From JAQWBS01 sp047975765 (GTDB lineage Bacteria > Pseudomonadota > Alphaproteobacteria > RF32 > CAG-239): 64,000 bases of DNA. Positions 33,684-41,448 of the stretch are shown here, piece by piece; positions within the stretch are counted from its first letter, which is position 1, and the number at the start of each line of letters is the position of its first letter. Location of the stretch: NCBI GenBank assembly GCA_047975765.1, contig JBKEEF010000012.1:186001-250000 (forward strand), in the 5' to 3' direction. The notes below the pieces were generated by a model, which was not told the origin of the DNA, did no database searches, and was given only the letters and a program-made list of their open reading frames with translations. The position numbers and the translations under genes were made by a program.

Positions 33684-36683
33684 TTATTTTGACTGGTGAA
33701 TAACGCTACCATTACTGTCATAAACAGTAACAACAGTGTATCCATCAGAATCTATTGATTTGGTATAATTGGTATGACCAGCTTGGTTCCAGTCTGCTTC
33801 TTTAAGACTAAGTCCTAAAAGAGAAGCATTGATTTGCCAACTCCAGTTAAACCTTTCACCTGCGTTATCAGTATATCTCCACCAACCTGTTGAAGGGATG
33901 GAAACCGTTGCAGGTGCCCATGACCAGCTTGAACCATTTCTGCTACACAATACAGATTGAAACGTTTTGCTTGCGTCAGGATTAGCTACTGTTTTGTAGT
34001 AAGATCCATCAACAATCATATCAATTTGTTTTTCCCAAGCAATAACGATAGCTCTGTGAAGTTGGTTGTCCAATGAAGGTGTATAAGTTTCATAGAAATA
34101 CTTAAACTCACCTTTATCTGGATTAACTTGTTGCTTCACTTCAACATCGACAGTTACGGTAGTTTCGCGATTAATGGTTTTTCCATCAATCGTTGCTGTT
34201 GCAGTCACTTTATAAGTCGTACGTTTGTAAACGTTTGACCCTTCTTCAACTGTTGTAACATTACCAACTTGTTCGATATTGCTATAAGCCGATGCTAATG
34301 CCGGAGTACTGTATGTATAGTTTTTACCTCTAACACTCACCGTTCCTGTTGTATAAAACCCAGGGAAAGTAAGCGTAGAAGTCGTTCCATCTCCAAATTG
34401 TAAAACAACATTCAAATCAACTTTGTTTGTTGTTTTTGTTCCTACTACAGATGTAGATTTAGAAACACTTGAAGATGAATAGTTCAAACTTGCTGAAGTT
34501 TTTTTGAAAGATTTTGCCGCTGCAGCATCAAATCCAAATTGGAAAAGATCTGTTGCGATTGAATCTTTGGAAGTTGTGTTTCCGTCATAAAGTGTAGAAA
34601 TACTAAAGTTAATCCAGCTCTTCACGTCAGACGTTTGAACTGTATAATCCTTAGAAACTTCTGTAACTGTTACAACTGCTGCATCAGGTTCAGCAACAAA
34701 ATATTTATTATATCTTGTTTCCAATGTTCTTACTTCACTTCCGTAAGTTGCTTTAAATACCAAAGTTTCAGTATATAAAGTTCCTTTTTTACTGTTGTGT
34801 GTGTAAGAAGCACCTGAATTAACTGTTGCGGTTACTTCCACTTTACTCCAAGACCCTACCGCCATCGCTAGCTTATTGCTTCCTGCCATATAAGACACAT
34901 ATTCTTCTACTGTTGAGACTTTACGAACAACGCCCGTAGAACCACTCCAAGTAAAAGCCCATGTCTTTGGCTGAGTTTCAATAAAATAGCTACCCTCAGT
35001 ACGGTTTGTTTTGGTGCCGTCAGTTTCTTTCAAACTAGGTTTTCCTATATTCTCTTTTGAAGGAAGAACAATGATATTTCCATCAGCATCAACACTTGCT
35101 GTAACAGCATAGTCTTTGCTCAATTTCGAATCTAAAGTTTTTGTATCATCACTAAAGATTTTATACAAATCTCCGTAAGTGTTATAAAAACTATTGTCAA
35201 CTTTCTTATAAGCAGAATTGAAAATTTCCCAGCCAGTTTGTTGAGCAGTTTCGTCTGCTTCAACAAAAAACTTATTTTCACCAGTGAAGGTTCTTGTTTC
35301 ATTGTAGTAAACTGCTTCAAACACAACAGTTTGTGTATAAAGCTTACCACTTTTTCCATTGTAAGTGTAATCCACACCATTATTCATTGTTGCACTCTTT
35401 AGAGTGACGGTCCAATTTGAAGAAAGCATCTTAACTTTTTTGCTTCCGTCAATGATGTAAGGATACTCCTCAATGGTTGAAACAGTTCTCGTTACAGAAC
35501 CAGTACCATAACTCCAAGTAGCCACCCAAGATATTGGTTGTTTTTCAATGTAAAACTCTCCAATTGTCTTGTTTGTCTTAGTTCCAGCAGTTTTCTTAAA
35601 TGTTGATGTTCCAACACTTGTGATACTTGCTTTTCCTAAGTTGATGATGCTTGGGTCAGAATCAAACAAAGCGGCAATATTGATATCAAGCGAAAATGAT
35701 TTTTCCAAAACTTGCGTTCCGTTATCATAATTCTTATACTTATCATTCGAAGAAGTATAATACTCGTTATCTTTTTTCACCAATTTGTCATTTTCATAGG
35801 TAGATTCTTTTTCTTCCGGTTCTTTTCCATCAGCAGGAACAATCAAAACAACAGTCACTTTTAGAGGTTCTGTCAAGGCATCAGCTTTATTATAAAAAAT
35901 ACCGCTTGATACTTCAACTTCTTCTCCAGCAACCATTGCTCTAGTTTTCATTGTACTTCCCCAGTCATAACGACTTCCAGCAAAAAACTTTGCTTGACGA
36001 ACGTCATTGAAGTAGAAAGAATAAAATGCTTTTTGTTCCTCACTATTAATTGTTTTCAACGAATCAAGAGTATATTTAGCATACTCAAAACTTTTGAATT
36101 CAATATAAGGAATTTCAGCAACTCTGTTGTTCTTACCATCCAAGAAACTTTCGAATCTTTGGTTGATAACTTCTGCAGAGATGACAACATCTGTTTCTGA
36201 TGCTGTTTTCACACCTATTGAAAAAGCTCTTTTCATTTCGTAAACGAAACTAGAATCGCCTTTGATCACTTGTAATCTAGGTGTTCCTTCTGAAACTTCA
36301 CCAATGGCAAAAGTTGAAAGCTCAAGAACCTTTGAAGGAACTTTCACGCCATCTCCACTAACGGTCAAAGTATGAACGTTTTTGTATGGAGAAAGATATG
36401 TTTTTGTTTCTTCAACATCACCTGTTTTCTTTTCAACTTTTTCATACTGCGAAGCAACAAAGCCTTCAGTATAAAAAGCCGTAACCGAACCGTTAAATTT
36501 TACATAAGAACTATCTACAGTACCATCTGCAAGCAGTTTATATGTATAGTCCGTTGGTGTTGGTGTCGGTGTCGGTTCAACTTCCCATTCAGCAAGGGAG
36601 TTTTCTGAACTGCAAGAGCTCAGAAATAATACCACGATCAATAAATTCGCAACTGCGAAAATTGTGTTTTTTAACTTTTTCAT
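33684..36683 (-). CDS. Large surface-type lipoprotein with duplicated internal domains
   Basis: 999 aa from the ATG at 36683 (MKKLKNTIFAVANLLIVVLF, lipobox LSSC); a TTG 6 nt earlier is less likely. After a Pro/Thr linker (EPTPTPTPTDYTYK) the chain is beta-rich. Two segments of about 135 residues are clearly related: one with TKTNKTIGEFYIEKQPISW...TVSTIEEYPYI (about 360-500), the other with TKTNRTEGSYFIETQPKTW...KVSTVEEYVSY (about 545-680). Each ends in a YTYNGKSGKLYTQT / YTHNSKKGTLYTET strand and a V(F)AxY strand. It resembles Bacteroidota cell-surface lipoproteins made of Ig-like modules. There is no catalytic motif and no Shine-Dalgarno. The function is unknown; binding or adhesion is inference. 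Confidence 0.7.
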   Translation of the reverse strand: MKKLKNTIFAVANLLIVVLFLSSCSSENSLAEWEVEPTPTPTPTDYTYKLLADGTVDSSYVKFNGSVTAFYTEGFVASQYEKVEKKTGDVEETKTYLSPYKNVHTLTVSGDGVKVPSKVLELSTFAIGEVSEGTPRLQVIKGDSSFVYEMKRAFSIGVKTASETDVVISAEVINQRFESFLDGKNNRVAEIPYIEFKSFEYAKYTLDSLKTINSEEQKAFYSFYFNDVRQAKFFAGSRYDWGSTMKTRAMVAGEEVEVSSGIFYNKADALTEPLKVTVVLIVPADGKEPEEKESTYENDKLVKKDNEYYTSSNDKYKNYDNGTQVLEKSFSLDINIAALFDSDPSIINLGKASITSVGTSTFKKTAGTKTNKTIGEFYIEKQPISWVATWSYGTGSVTRTVSTIEEYPYIIDGSKKVKMLSSNWTVTLKSATMNNGVDYTYNGKSGKLYTQTVVFEAVYYNETRTFTGENKFFVEADETAQQTGWEIFNSAYKKVDNSFYNTYGDLYKIFSDDTKTLDSKLSKDYAVTASVDADGNIIVLPSKENIGKPSLKETDGTKTNRTEGSYFIETQPKTWAFTWSGSTGVVRKVSTVEEYVSYMAGSNKLAMAVGSWSKVEVTATVNSGASYTHNSKKGTLYTETLVFKATYGSEVRTLETRYNKYFVAEPDAAVVTVTEVSKDYTVQTSDVKSWINFSISTLYDGNTTSKDSIATDLFQFGFDAAAAKSFKKTSASLNYSSSSVSKSTSVVGTKTTNKVDLNVVLQFGDGTTSTLTFPGFYTTGTVSVRGKNYTYSTPALASAYSNIEQVGNVTTVEEGSNVYKRTTYKVTATATIDGKTINRETTVTVDVEVKQQVNPDKGEFKYFYETYTPSLDNQLHRAIVIAWEKQIDMIVDGSYYKTVANPDASKTFQSVLCSRNGSSWSWAPATVSIPSTGWWRYTDNAGERFNWSWQINASLLGLSLKEADWNQAGHTNYTKSIDSDGYTVVTVYDSNGSVIHQSK

Positions 36684-37132
36684 AATCAATTTTTTTAGAA
36701 GTTGTTTTATATTATTGTTTTGTCTTATGAATTTTTTTCGCTTGGAGGCGACATTTATATTGATTCAGTAAAATGTGTTTAGACGTAATAAAAAAATAAG
36801 AGAAGAGAAACATAATAAAGTGACAATAGAGAAGCAAGCCACATTAATGTATTTCTGATATCTAAATAAACACACATACCTAATTATAACTATATTAATA
36901 AATAAAATAATTTTTTACTCTCTTAATATACCATAAAATTCAAAAAAGTCTAATATTAACTTTAGTATTAGACAAAATATTTCCAATTTCACATTTTTGT
37001 AACAATAAATCTCATTTTTATATTATTTGTTATATATATTAATGGATTAAACCTTATCTGTTTTTTTAGCAGACACCTATGAAAAGTTAGAAATATTCTC
37101 AACGAATAGACAAAAGAATAGAATCTTTATAT
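36684..37132. other. 449-nt AT-rich non-coding stretch
   Basis: No ORF with a plausible start or coding pattern was found on either strand. It must contain the promoter of the large lipoprotein gene, but I could not identify a clear sigma70 site or a Bacteroidota TTTG / TAnnTTTG site. The only structure is an AT-rich hairpin at 36948-36973 (GTCTAATA / TATTAGAC) that is followed on the minus strand by six Ts and so looks like a weak terminator with no known gene behind it. Confidence 0.6.
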
Positions 37133-37165
37133 AAAAAAATGCTCCATTTTTAAAATGGAGCATTT
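37133..37165 (-). terminator. Terminator after the small lipoprotein gene
   Basis: On the minus strand: stem AAATGCTCCATTTT / AAAATGGAGCATTT (minimal loop), followed by seven Ts. It lies 15 nt after the stop at 37181. Confidence 0.88.
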
Positions 37166-37180
37166 CGGATATTAGATTCC

Positions 37181-37675
37181 TTACTTGAGTTCTTTCACAT
37201 CAGGCTTGGTGTTTTTCGCCCAGTAGAACAAATCTTCTCCTGGTGTGTACCAAACACGATATTTATTGGCTTGCAACGGATTCGCATAAAAAATGAGCCA
37301 TTTTGTTTGACCAGAAACTTTGACCGTTACCAACATTGAAGACGCATTACCATCAGGACCTCGCACTGAACCAAGAACAACAACGCCATCGGGTAAAGAA
37401 AATTCTTTTTTATTCACCTTGCCGGAAAAAACAATTTTTTTCCCTTGCAAACTGACTTTGTCGAATTGCTTGTCAGGAGCATAGTATGTTGCCTTTTTCG
37501 AAAAATCGGCGACAGAGATTCCTCTTTCTTTTGGCAGTTGCGGTTTTTGAACTTCTTGAGTAACAGGTTTTTTGTCAACAACCGGAGCAGGAGCTTCTTC
37601 TTTTGAACCACAAGAACTAACTGTGAATGCAAGTGCTATCGCAATTGACATTCCAAAAACTAAAATCTTTTTCAT
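37181..37675 (-). CDS. Small lipoprotein with a hydrolase-free beta domain
   Basis: 164 aa. Lipoprotein signal MKKILVFGMSIAIALAFTVS with lipobox VSSC followed by GSKEE. A Pro/Val/Lys-rich linker spans about 25-52. A compact beta-rich domain of about 110 residues follows (KIVFSGKVNKKEFSLPDGVV, LVTVKVSGQTKWLIFYANP, YRVWYTPGEDLFYWAKN). No family was recognised. The 5' leader lacks a Shine-Dalgarno and shares TTGTTTnACTTAAAATTTT with the gene at 37845-38339, and both proteins contain a (I/K)xFxGKVKE/NK-like strand, so the two genes may be distant relatives. Confidence 0.65.
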   Translation of the reverse strand: MKKILVFGMSIAIALAFTVSSCGSKEEAPAPVVDKKPVTQEVQKPQLPKERGISVADFSKKATYYAPDKQFDKVSLQGKKIVFSGKVNKKEFSLPDGVVVLGSVRGPDGNASSMLVTVKVSGQTKWLIFYANPLQANKYRVWYTPGEDLFYWAKNTKPDVKELK

Positions 37676-37792
37676 AATTAAAAAATTTTAAGTAAAACAA
37701 TAAGTAAACACAATTATAAATTCGTGAAGTAATTATGTTTGCCAAATGTTTTTTTGTCTACTACCCTACGGTTGCAAAGTTCCTTTAAACAG

Positions 37793-37827
37793 AAAAAACC
37801 CTTAATCAAAATGATTAAGGGTTTTTT
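37793..37827 (-). terminator. Terminator after the anchored-protein gene
   Basis: Perfect stem AAAACCCTTAATCA / TGATTAAGGGTTTT with a 3-nt loop, flanked by As and Ts, so it can act on both strands. It lies 18 nt after the stop at 37845. Confidence 0.9.
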
Positions 37828-37844
37828 GCATCACTTTAAGAACA

Positions 37845-38339
37845 CTACTTTTTCGGTTCAGGTTTTGGTGCAGGCGGCACAGGAGTTTTCTCCGGAGCCT
37901 TCACCTTGATAACGGCAGTCTTGTTTTTAAGCACTGCTTTGGCACCGGTAGGCGAAACATCTTTGATCTCAGCACCTTTGTCTTTGAATTTCACAACGTA
38001 AATGGTCGCTTTTTTGTCGGTGACTTTTTCCTCGGGAGTATCGAGCGAAACACCAACTTCTTTGACCTTTCCGGTAAAATAAATTTCGGACTTGCTGGCA
38101 GTTGCAGAATCAATGGCATCGTCAATGGTCACAACATAATCTTTCGATTTTTTGGCTTTGACATCGGCAAAATTGACAGTTTCAACAACAACAGTGTCAG
38201 AAGGCAAAACTTTGTCCGTAAGTTTCTGAACAACCGGAGGAGCCTCAGCCTTGAAATACCGTTGATAACCGATAAATCCAAACAATAGTGCTAAAATTCC
38301 AGCAAAAAATGCGACGACAATAAGATTTTCTTTTCTCAT
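37845..38339 (-). CDS. Membrane-anchored protein of unknown function
   Basis: 164 aa. An N-terminal TM anchor (MRKENLIVVAFFAGILALLF, residues 6-26) without a cleavage site or lipobox is followed by a linker and a domain of about 85 residues (DYVVTIDDAIDSATASKSEI, YFTGKVKEVGVSLDTPEE, ATIYVVKFKDKGAEIKDV). The C-terminal tail is Pro/Lys-rich (KAPEKTPVPPAPKPEPKK). The local GC content is visibly higher than in the neighbours. There is no Shine-Dalgarno, and the leader is similar to that of the gene at 37181-37675. It is a topological guess that the domain is periplasmic. Confidence 0.6.
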   Translation of the reverse strand: MRKENLIVVAFFAGILALLFGFIGYQRYFKAEAPPVVQKLTDKVLPSDTVVVETVNFADVKAKKSKDYVVTIDDAIDSATASKSEIYFTGKVKEVGVSLDTPEEKVTDKKATIYVVKFKDKGAEIKDVSPTGAKAVLKNKTAVIKVKAPEKTPVPPAPKPEPKK

Positions 38340-38516
38340 GACAATAAAATTTTAAGTGAAACAATAAATAATAAAAAAATAAACAGTTCAATCTTTGTAC
38401 AATATTTTTATTTTTTTGTCTATCATTTTTTTAATTTTGAGAGATTTTTTAACTTTATTTTTATTTTTCAAATAGATAAATCAACCCGAGGTTGTTTGAA
38501 GTTTTCGAAAATATAT

Positions 38517-38544
38517 AAAAAAGCGGAGCATTAGCTCCGCTTTT
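38517..38544 (-). terminator. Terminator after fba
   Basis: Stem AAAAGCGGAGC / GCTCCGCTTTT with an ATTA-type loop. On the minus strand it ends in TTTTTTAT. It lies 22 nt after the fba stop. Confidence 0.9.
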
Positions 38545-38565
38545 AATTTCTAAAACGAATCCGAC

Positions 38566-39615
38566 TTAAAGTTCGCCAGCTGCGTAACGTTTTGCCATAT
38601 CTGCCAAACCAATTACTTTCATTTTTGAAGCTTGACCAGCTGCACCAAAATCAATGTAACGTGCTTCACATTCTTTTTGAACAGCATCCATCGCAGGTTT
38701 CAAATATTTTCGAGGGTCAAATTCTTTTGGATTTTCAGCAAAAACTTGGCGAATCGCACCTGTTAAAGCTAAGCGAAGATCTGTATCAACGTTAACTTTT
38801 CTTACACCAGACTTAATACCGCGTACGATTTCAGCAACTGGAACACCATAAGTTTCAGGAATTGCACCACCAAAAGAGTTAATCATATCAATCAATTCTT
38901 TAGGAACAGATGATGAACCGTGCATTACAAGGTGAGTATTAGGTAATTTTGCGTGAATTTTTTCAATCACATCAATTGCCAAAATGTCACCGGTTGGAGG
39001 ACGTGTAAATTTGTATGCACCATGAGATGTTCCCACAGCAACAGCCAATGCGTCAACACCAGTTTCAGCTACAAATCTAACAGCTTCATCAGGGTCTGTT
39101 ACCAATTTTTTCTTGTCAATTTTACCTTCTGCGCCATGACCATCTTCTTTATCACCCATACCAGTTTCAAGAGAACCAATCACACCAAGTTCGCCTTCAA
39201 CAGAAGCACCAACTGCATGAGCTCTTTTCACAACTTCTTTAGTTACATTTGCATTATATTCGAAAGAAGCAGGTGTTTTTCCATCAGCTTGTAAAGAACC
39301 ATCCATCATTACAGAAGAATAACCGTTTACGATTGCTGATTGACAAACATCAACAGAAGCACCGTGGTCTTGGTGAAGACAGATTGGAAGTTCAGGATAC
39401 ATTTCAAGAGCAGCTTGAAACATATGACGAATCATTGGGTCTCCAGAGAATTTGCGTGCACCTGTCGATGTTTGCAAAATAACTGGAGCATTAACTTTTC
39501 TTGCTGCATTCAAAACAGCAAGCATTTGTTCCATGTCGTTAAAGTTAAACGCAGGAACGCCATAATTGTTTTCTGCAGCATGGTCAAGAATTTGACGCAT
39601 AGATACTATAGGCAT
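38566..39615 (-). CDS. fba: Class II fructose-bisphosphate aldolase
   Basis: 349 aa zinc-dependent aldolase that splits fructose-1,6-bisphosphate into DHAP and G3P (or the reverse). Starts MPIVSMRQILDHAAENNYGV. Zn/catalytic region LPICLHQDHGAS near 75-86, VEGELGVIGSLE near 139, LAVAVGTSHGAYKF near 189, Zn-ligand HGSSSVPKEL near 232, and KVNVDTDLRLALTGAIR near 272 for phosphate binding. This is the CbbA-type subclass common in alphaproteobacteria. It has a proper TAGGAGAAAAAA before the ATG, unlike the four genes just downstream of it on the same strand. Confidence 0.97.
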   Translation of the reverse strand: MPIVSMRQILDHAAENNYGVPAFNFNDMEQMLAVLNAARKVNAPVILQTSTGARKFSGDPMIRHMFQAALEMYPELPICLHQDHGASVDVCQSAIVNGYSSVMMDGSLQADGKTPASFEYNANVTKEVVKRAHAVGASVEGELGVIGSLETGMGDKEDGHGAEGKIDKKKLVTDPDEAVRFVAETGVDALAVAVGTSHGAYKFTRPPTGDILAIDVIEKIHAKLPNTHLVMHGSSSVPKELIDMINSFGGAIPETYGVPVAEIVRGIKSGVRKVNVDTDLRLALTGAIRQVFAENPKEFDPRKYLKPAMDAVQKECEARYIDFGAAGQASKMKVIGLADMAKRYAAGEL

Positions 39616-39690
39616 TTTTTTCTCCTAATTTAGTTTTATTTTTCTTCGATAAAATATAGTCGCTTATGAATTTTAAGCAAGTTTTTTATT

Positions 39691-39951
39691 CTACTTCTTA
39701 TATCTTTTTATCATTATCATAATAATCACAGAGCTTAAGAAACTGATTGCATTGAAAATTATCATTTGATAAGAATTGAGATAAGTCCCATAGACGAGCC
39801 AACACAAAGCACCTAATGCCCAAACAAAAAAAGTATAAAAAGAAAGCCCTTCAACATTTTTTGTTTTATATGTTTGATAAAGCTGAGGCATTGAAGCCAG
39901 CATTACCAAAACACCAGCAAGAACACCAACCATTTCATAAAATATATTCAT
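39691..39951 (-). CDS. SemiSWEET sugar transporter
   Basis: 86 aa with three TM helices (about 5-24, 38-58, 62-82), the half-size of a SWEET. The diagnostic PQ-loop is present: ASMPQLYQTYKTKNVEGLS near 18-36. The second and third helices include FVWALGALCWLVYGTYLNSY and MIIFNAISFLSSVIIMIM. The family works as a dimer and carries mono- or disaccharides down their gradient across the inner membrane; the substrate here is unknown. It lies 75 nt after the fba start in the opposite orientation of transcription flow (upstream of fba, same strand). Confidence 0.85.
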   Translation of the reverse strand: MNIFYEMVGVLAGVLVMLASMPQLYQTYKTKNVEGLSFYTFFVWALGALCWLVYGTYLNSYQMIIFNAISFLSSVIIMIMIKRYKK

Positions 39952-39981
39952 TGTTTTTTCCTAAATTTAGACAAATTTTTA

Positions 39982-40009
39982 TTGTGTCTTCTCAAATCTA
40001 TGGTAGAAT
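39982..40009 (+). promoter_or_regulatory. Possible sigma70 promoter of the HEXXH-protein gene
   Basis: TTGTGT (39982-39987), 16-nt spacer, TAGAAT (40004-40009), 50 nt before the ATG at 40060. The match to consensus is only moderate. Confidence 0.4.
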
Positions 40010-40059
40010 AGGTTCATTATCAAGACCTTTTTTTATACAACCTTAGTAGAGAGAAAAAG

Positions 40060-41448
40060 ATGTCTGGCAAAAGTTTGAAAGATAAAATCAAAAGCATCAA
40101 AATTGCAAAAATAAACAAATACAAAGCTTTGTTTATTGCTAGTGCGATTGGCGTTATTCCTTCGCTTTTTCGTGAGAATAAAAAAATTTCTTTTCAACTT
40201 CCAAGCCCTATAACTGCTGAGATTGTTGTTATTGGAAATGATACTATTTCTGCTGCAGAATTTTATAAAAACATCACATATAATGTTCCATGTGATGAAT
40301 GGTTTTATAGAAAAGAAAACAAAAGATATCCTCTCAACATCCTTTTCAACTATGGACTCCTTAATGAAGTCAGAGCTAACAAACTTGAAAAAAGTGAGTT
40401 GACACATCATCACCAGATTTCCTCTATTACCTATAAAGAAAAGATTGTAGATGTTAGTCTCACAGAATCTAATCCAGCATCAATCTCTTATAACATTAGT
40501 GAGTTAGAGAAAAATAATTCATACGAAACTTTTCTATTGAAAAGAAATCAACCTAAAGAAAAAACTCAAGTCCAAATGCAAGAGCAAGAAACGACACCTT
40601 CTCCTCTTCTTAAAAAACCGATTAGAGTCTTTTATAACAAAACTCAAAAGAAGGAAGGACTCGGAGCTATGGCTTTTTATATGGAACACAACAATTCCAT
40701 TACAATGACTCGTCTTGAAGCGGATGAAAGTATTCCTGAAGAAGAAAGAAAAGCACTTCAAAAAACTTTTGATGAAAGATATAATCGTGAAGATCTAATG
40801 TATAATTATGACCATGAATATCATCACTATCTCAATGCTCAAAAAGGAATTAATAAATATGGAATGTCACCTGAGCAAATGTATTTGAGAAAATGCCATG
40901 ATGAGCTTTCTGCAAACTTAAAACAATTTTGGAAACAAAGAGAAGCATATTTAAAAAGCGGAAATGATCCAAAAAAACTAATTACAAAGACAACTTTTTA
41001 TGATGACCTCGTTAAATCTGGAAAGATATCTCCCGTTTATGGAGGAAAAATCTCTGAAAAAGAAATGAAATATATTGCAGAAGGTATGCAAAAAGTTTGG
41101 ATTGAATATTCTTTGCCTTTTTATAGAAAAGCTCATGTGAGATATGTGGAAAACAGAATCAAAACAAATCCGGCTTATAAAACACCAGAAGGTACAAAAG
41201 AATATTACAGAATTTTGAATGAAATTTATAAATATAATGTCAATGGGCAAGAATTGAACCTTTACCCGTACATCAAAGAATTTAGTATTCCTTATGATGA
41301 TATGAAGGAAATTAATAAAATGAAAACTGATAGAGGTTTCATTGAAAATGATGCTATTTCTTATGTGAGAGATACAAAGGATAAAAAATCCTTAAATGAA
41401 TATATTGCATTACAGAAGGTAAAATATGCAAAAAAAGAGAGAAGATAA
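40060..41448 (+). CDS. Putative HEXXH zinc metallopeptidase of unknown family
   Basis: 462 aa. A basic N-terminus and a weak hydrophobic stretch (KALFIASAIGVIPSLF, near 23-38) suggest a membrane anchor or uncleaved signal. In the centre NYDHEYHHYLNAQKG (near 249-263) contains HEYHH, a perfect HEXXH zinc site. About 27 residues later comes KCHDELSANLKQFW, whose Glu is well placed as the third ligand of a gluzincin. The C-terminal 170 residues are helical and Lys-rich. Residues 145-200 are a linker. No known peptidase family was recognised. It abuts the DUF4105 gene tail to tail (41448/41449). Confidence 0.65.
   Translation: MSGKSLKDKIKSIKIAKINKYKALFIASAIGVIPSLFRENKKISFQLPSPITAEIVVIGNDTISAAEFYKNITYNVPCDEWFYRKENKRYPLNILFNYGLLNEVRANKLEKSELTHHHQISSITYKEKIVDVSLTESNPASISYNISELEKNNSYETFLLKRNQPKEKTQVQMQEQETTPSPLLKKPIRVFYNKTQKKEGLGAMAFYMEHNNSITMTRLEADESIPEEERKALQKTFDERYNREDLMYNYDHEYHHYLNAQKGINKYGMSPEQMYLRKCHDELSANLKQFWKQREAYLKSGNDPKKLITKTTFYDDLVKSGKISPVYGGKISEKEMKYIAEGMQKVWIEYSLPFYRKAHVRYVENRIKTNPAYKTPEGTKEYYRILNEIYKYNVNGQELNLYPYIKEFSIPYDDMKEINKMKTDRGFIENDAISYVRDTKDKKSLNEYIALQKVKYAKKERR

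Noticed and set aside
36690..36780. Bacteroidota-type promoter (TTTG / TAnnTTTG) in front of the large lipoprotein
   Set aside because: No correctly spaced pair was found on the minus strand; the Bacteroidota link therefore rests on leaders and protein style only.
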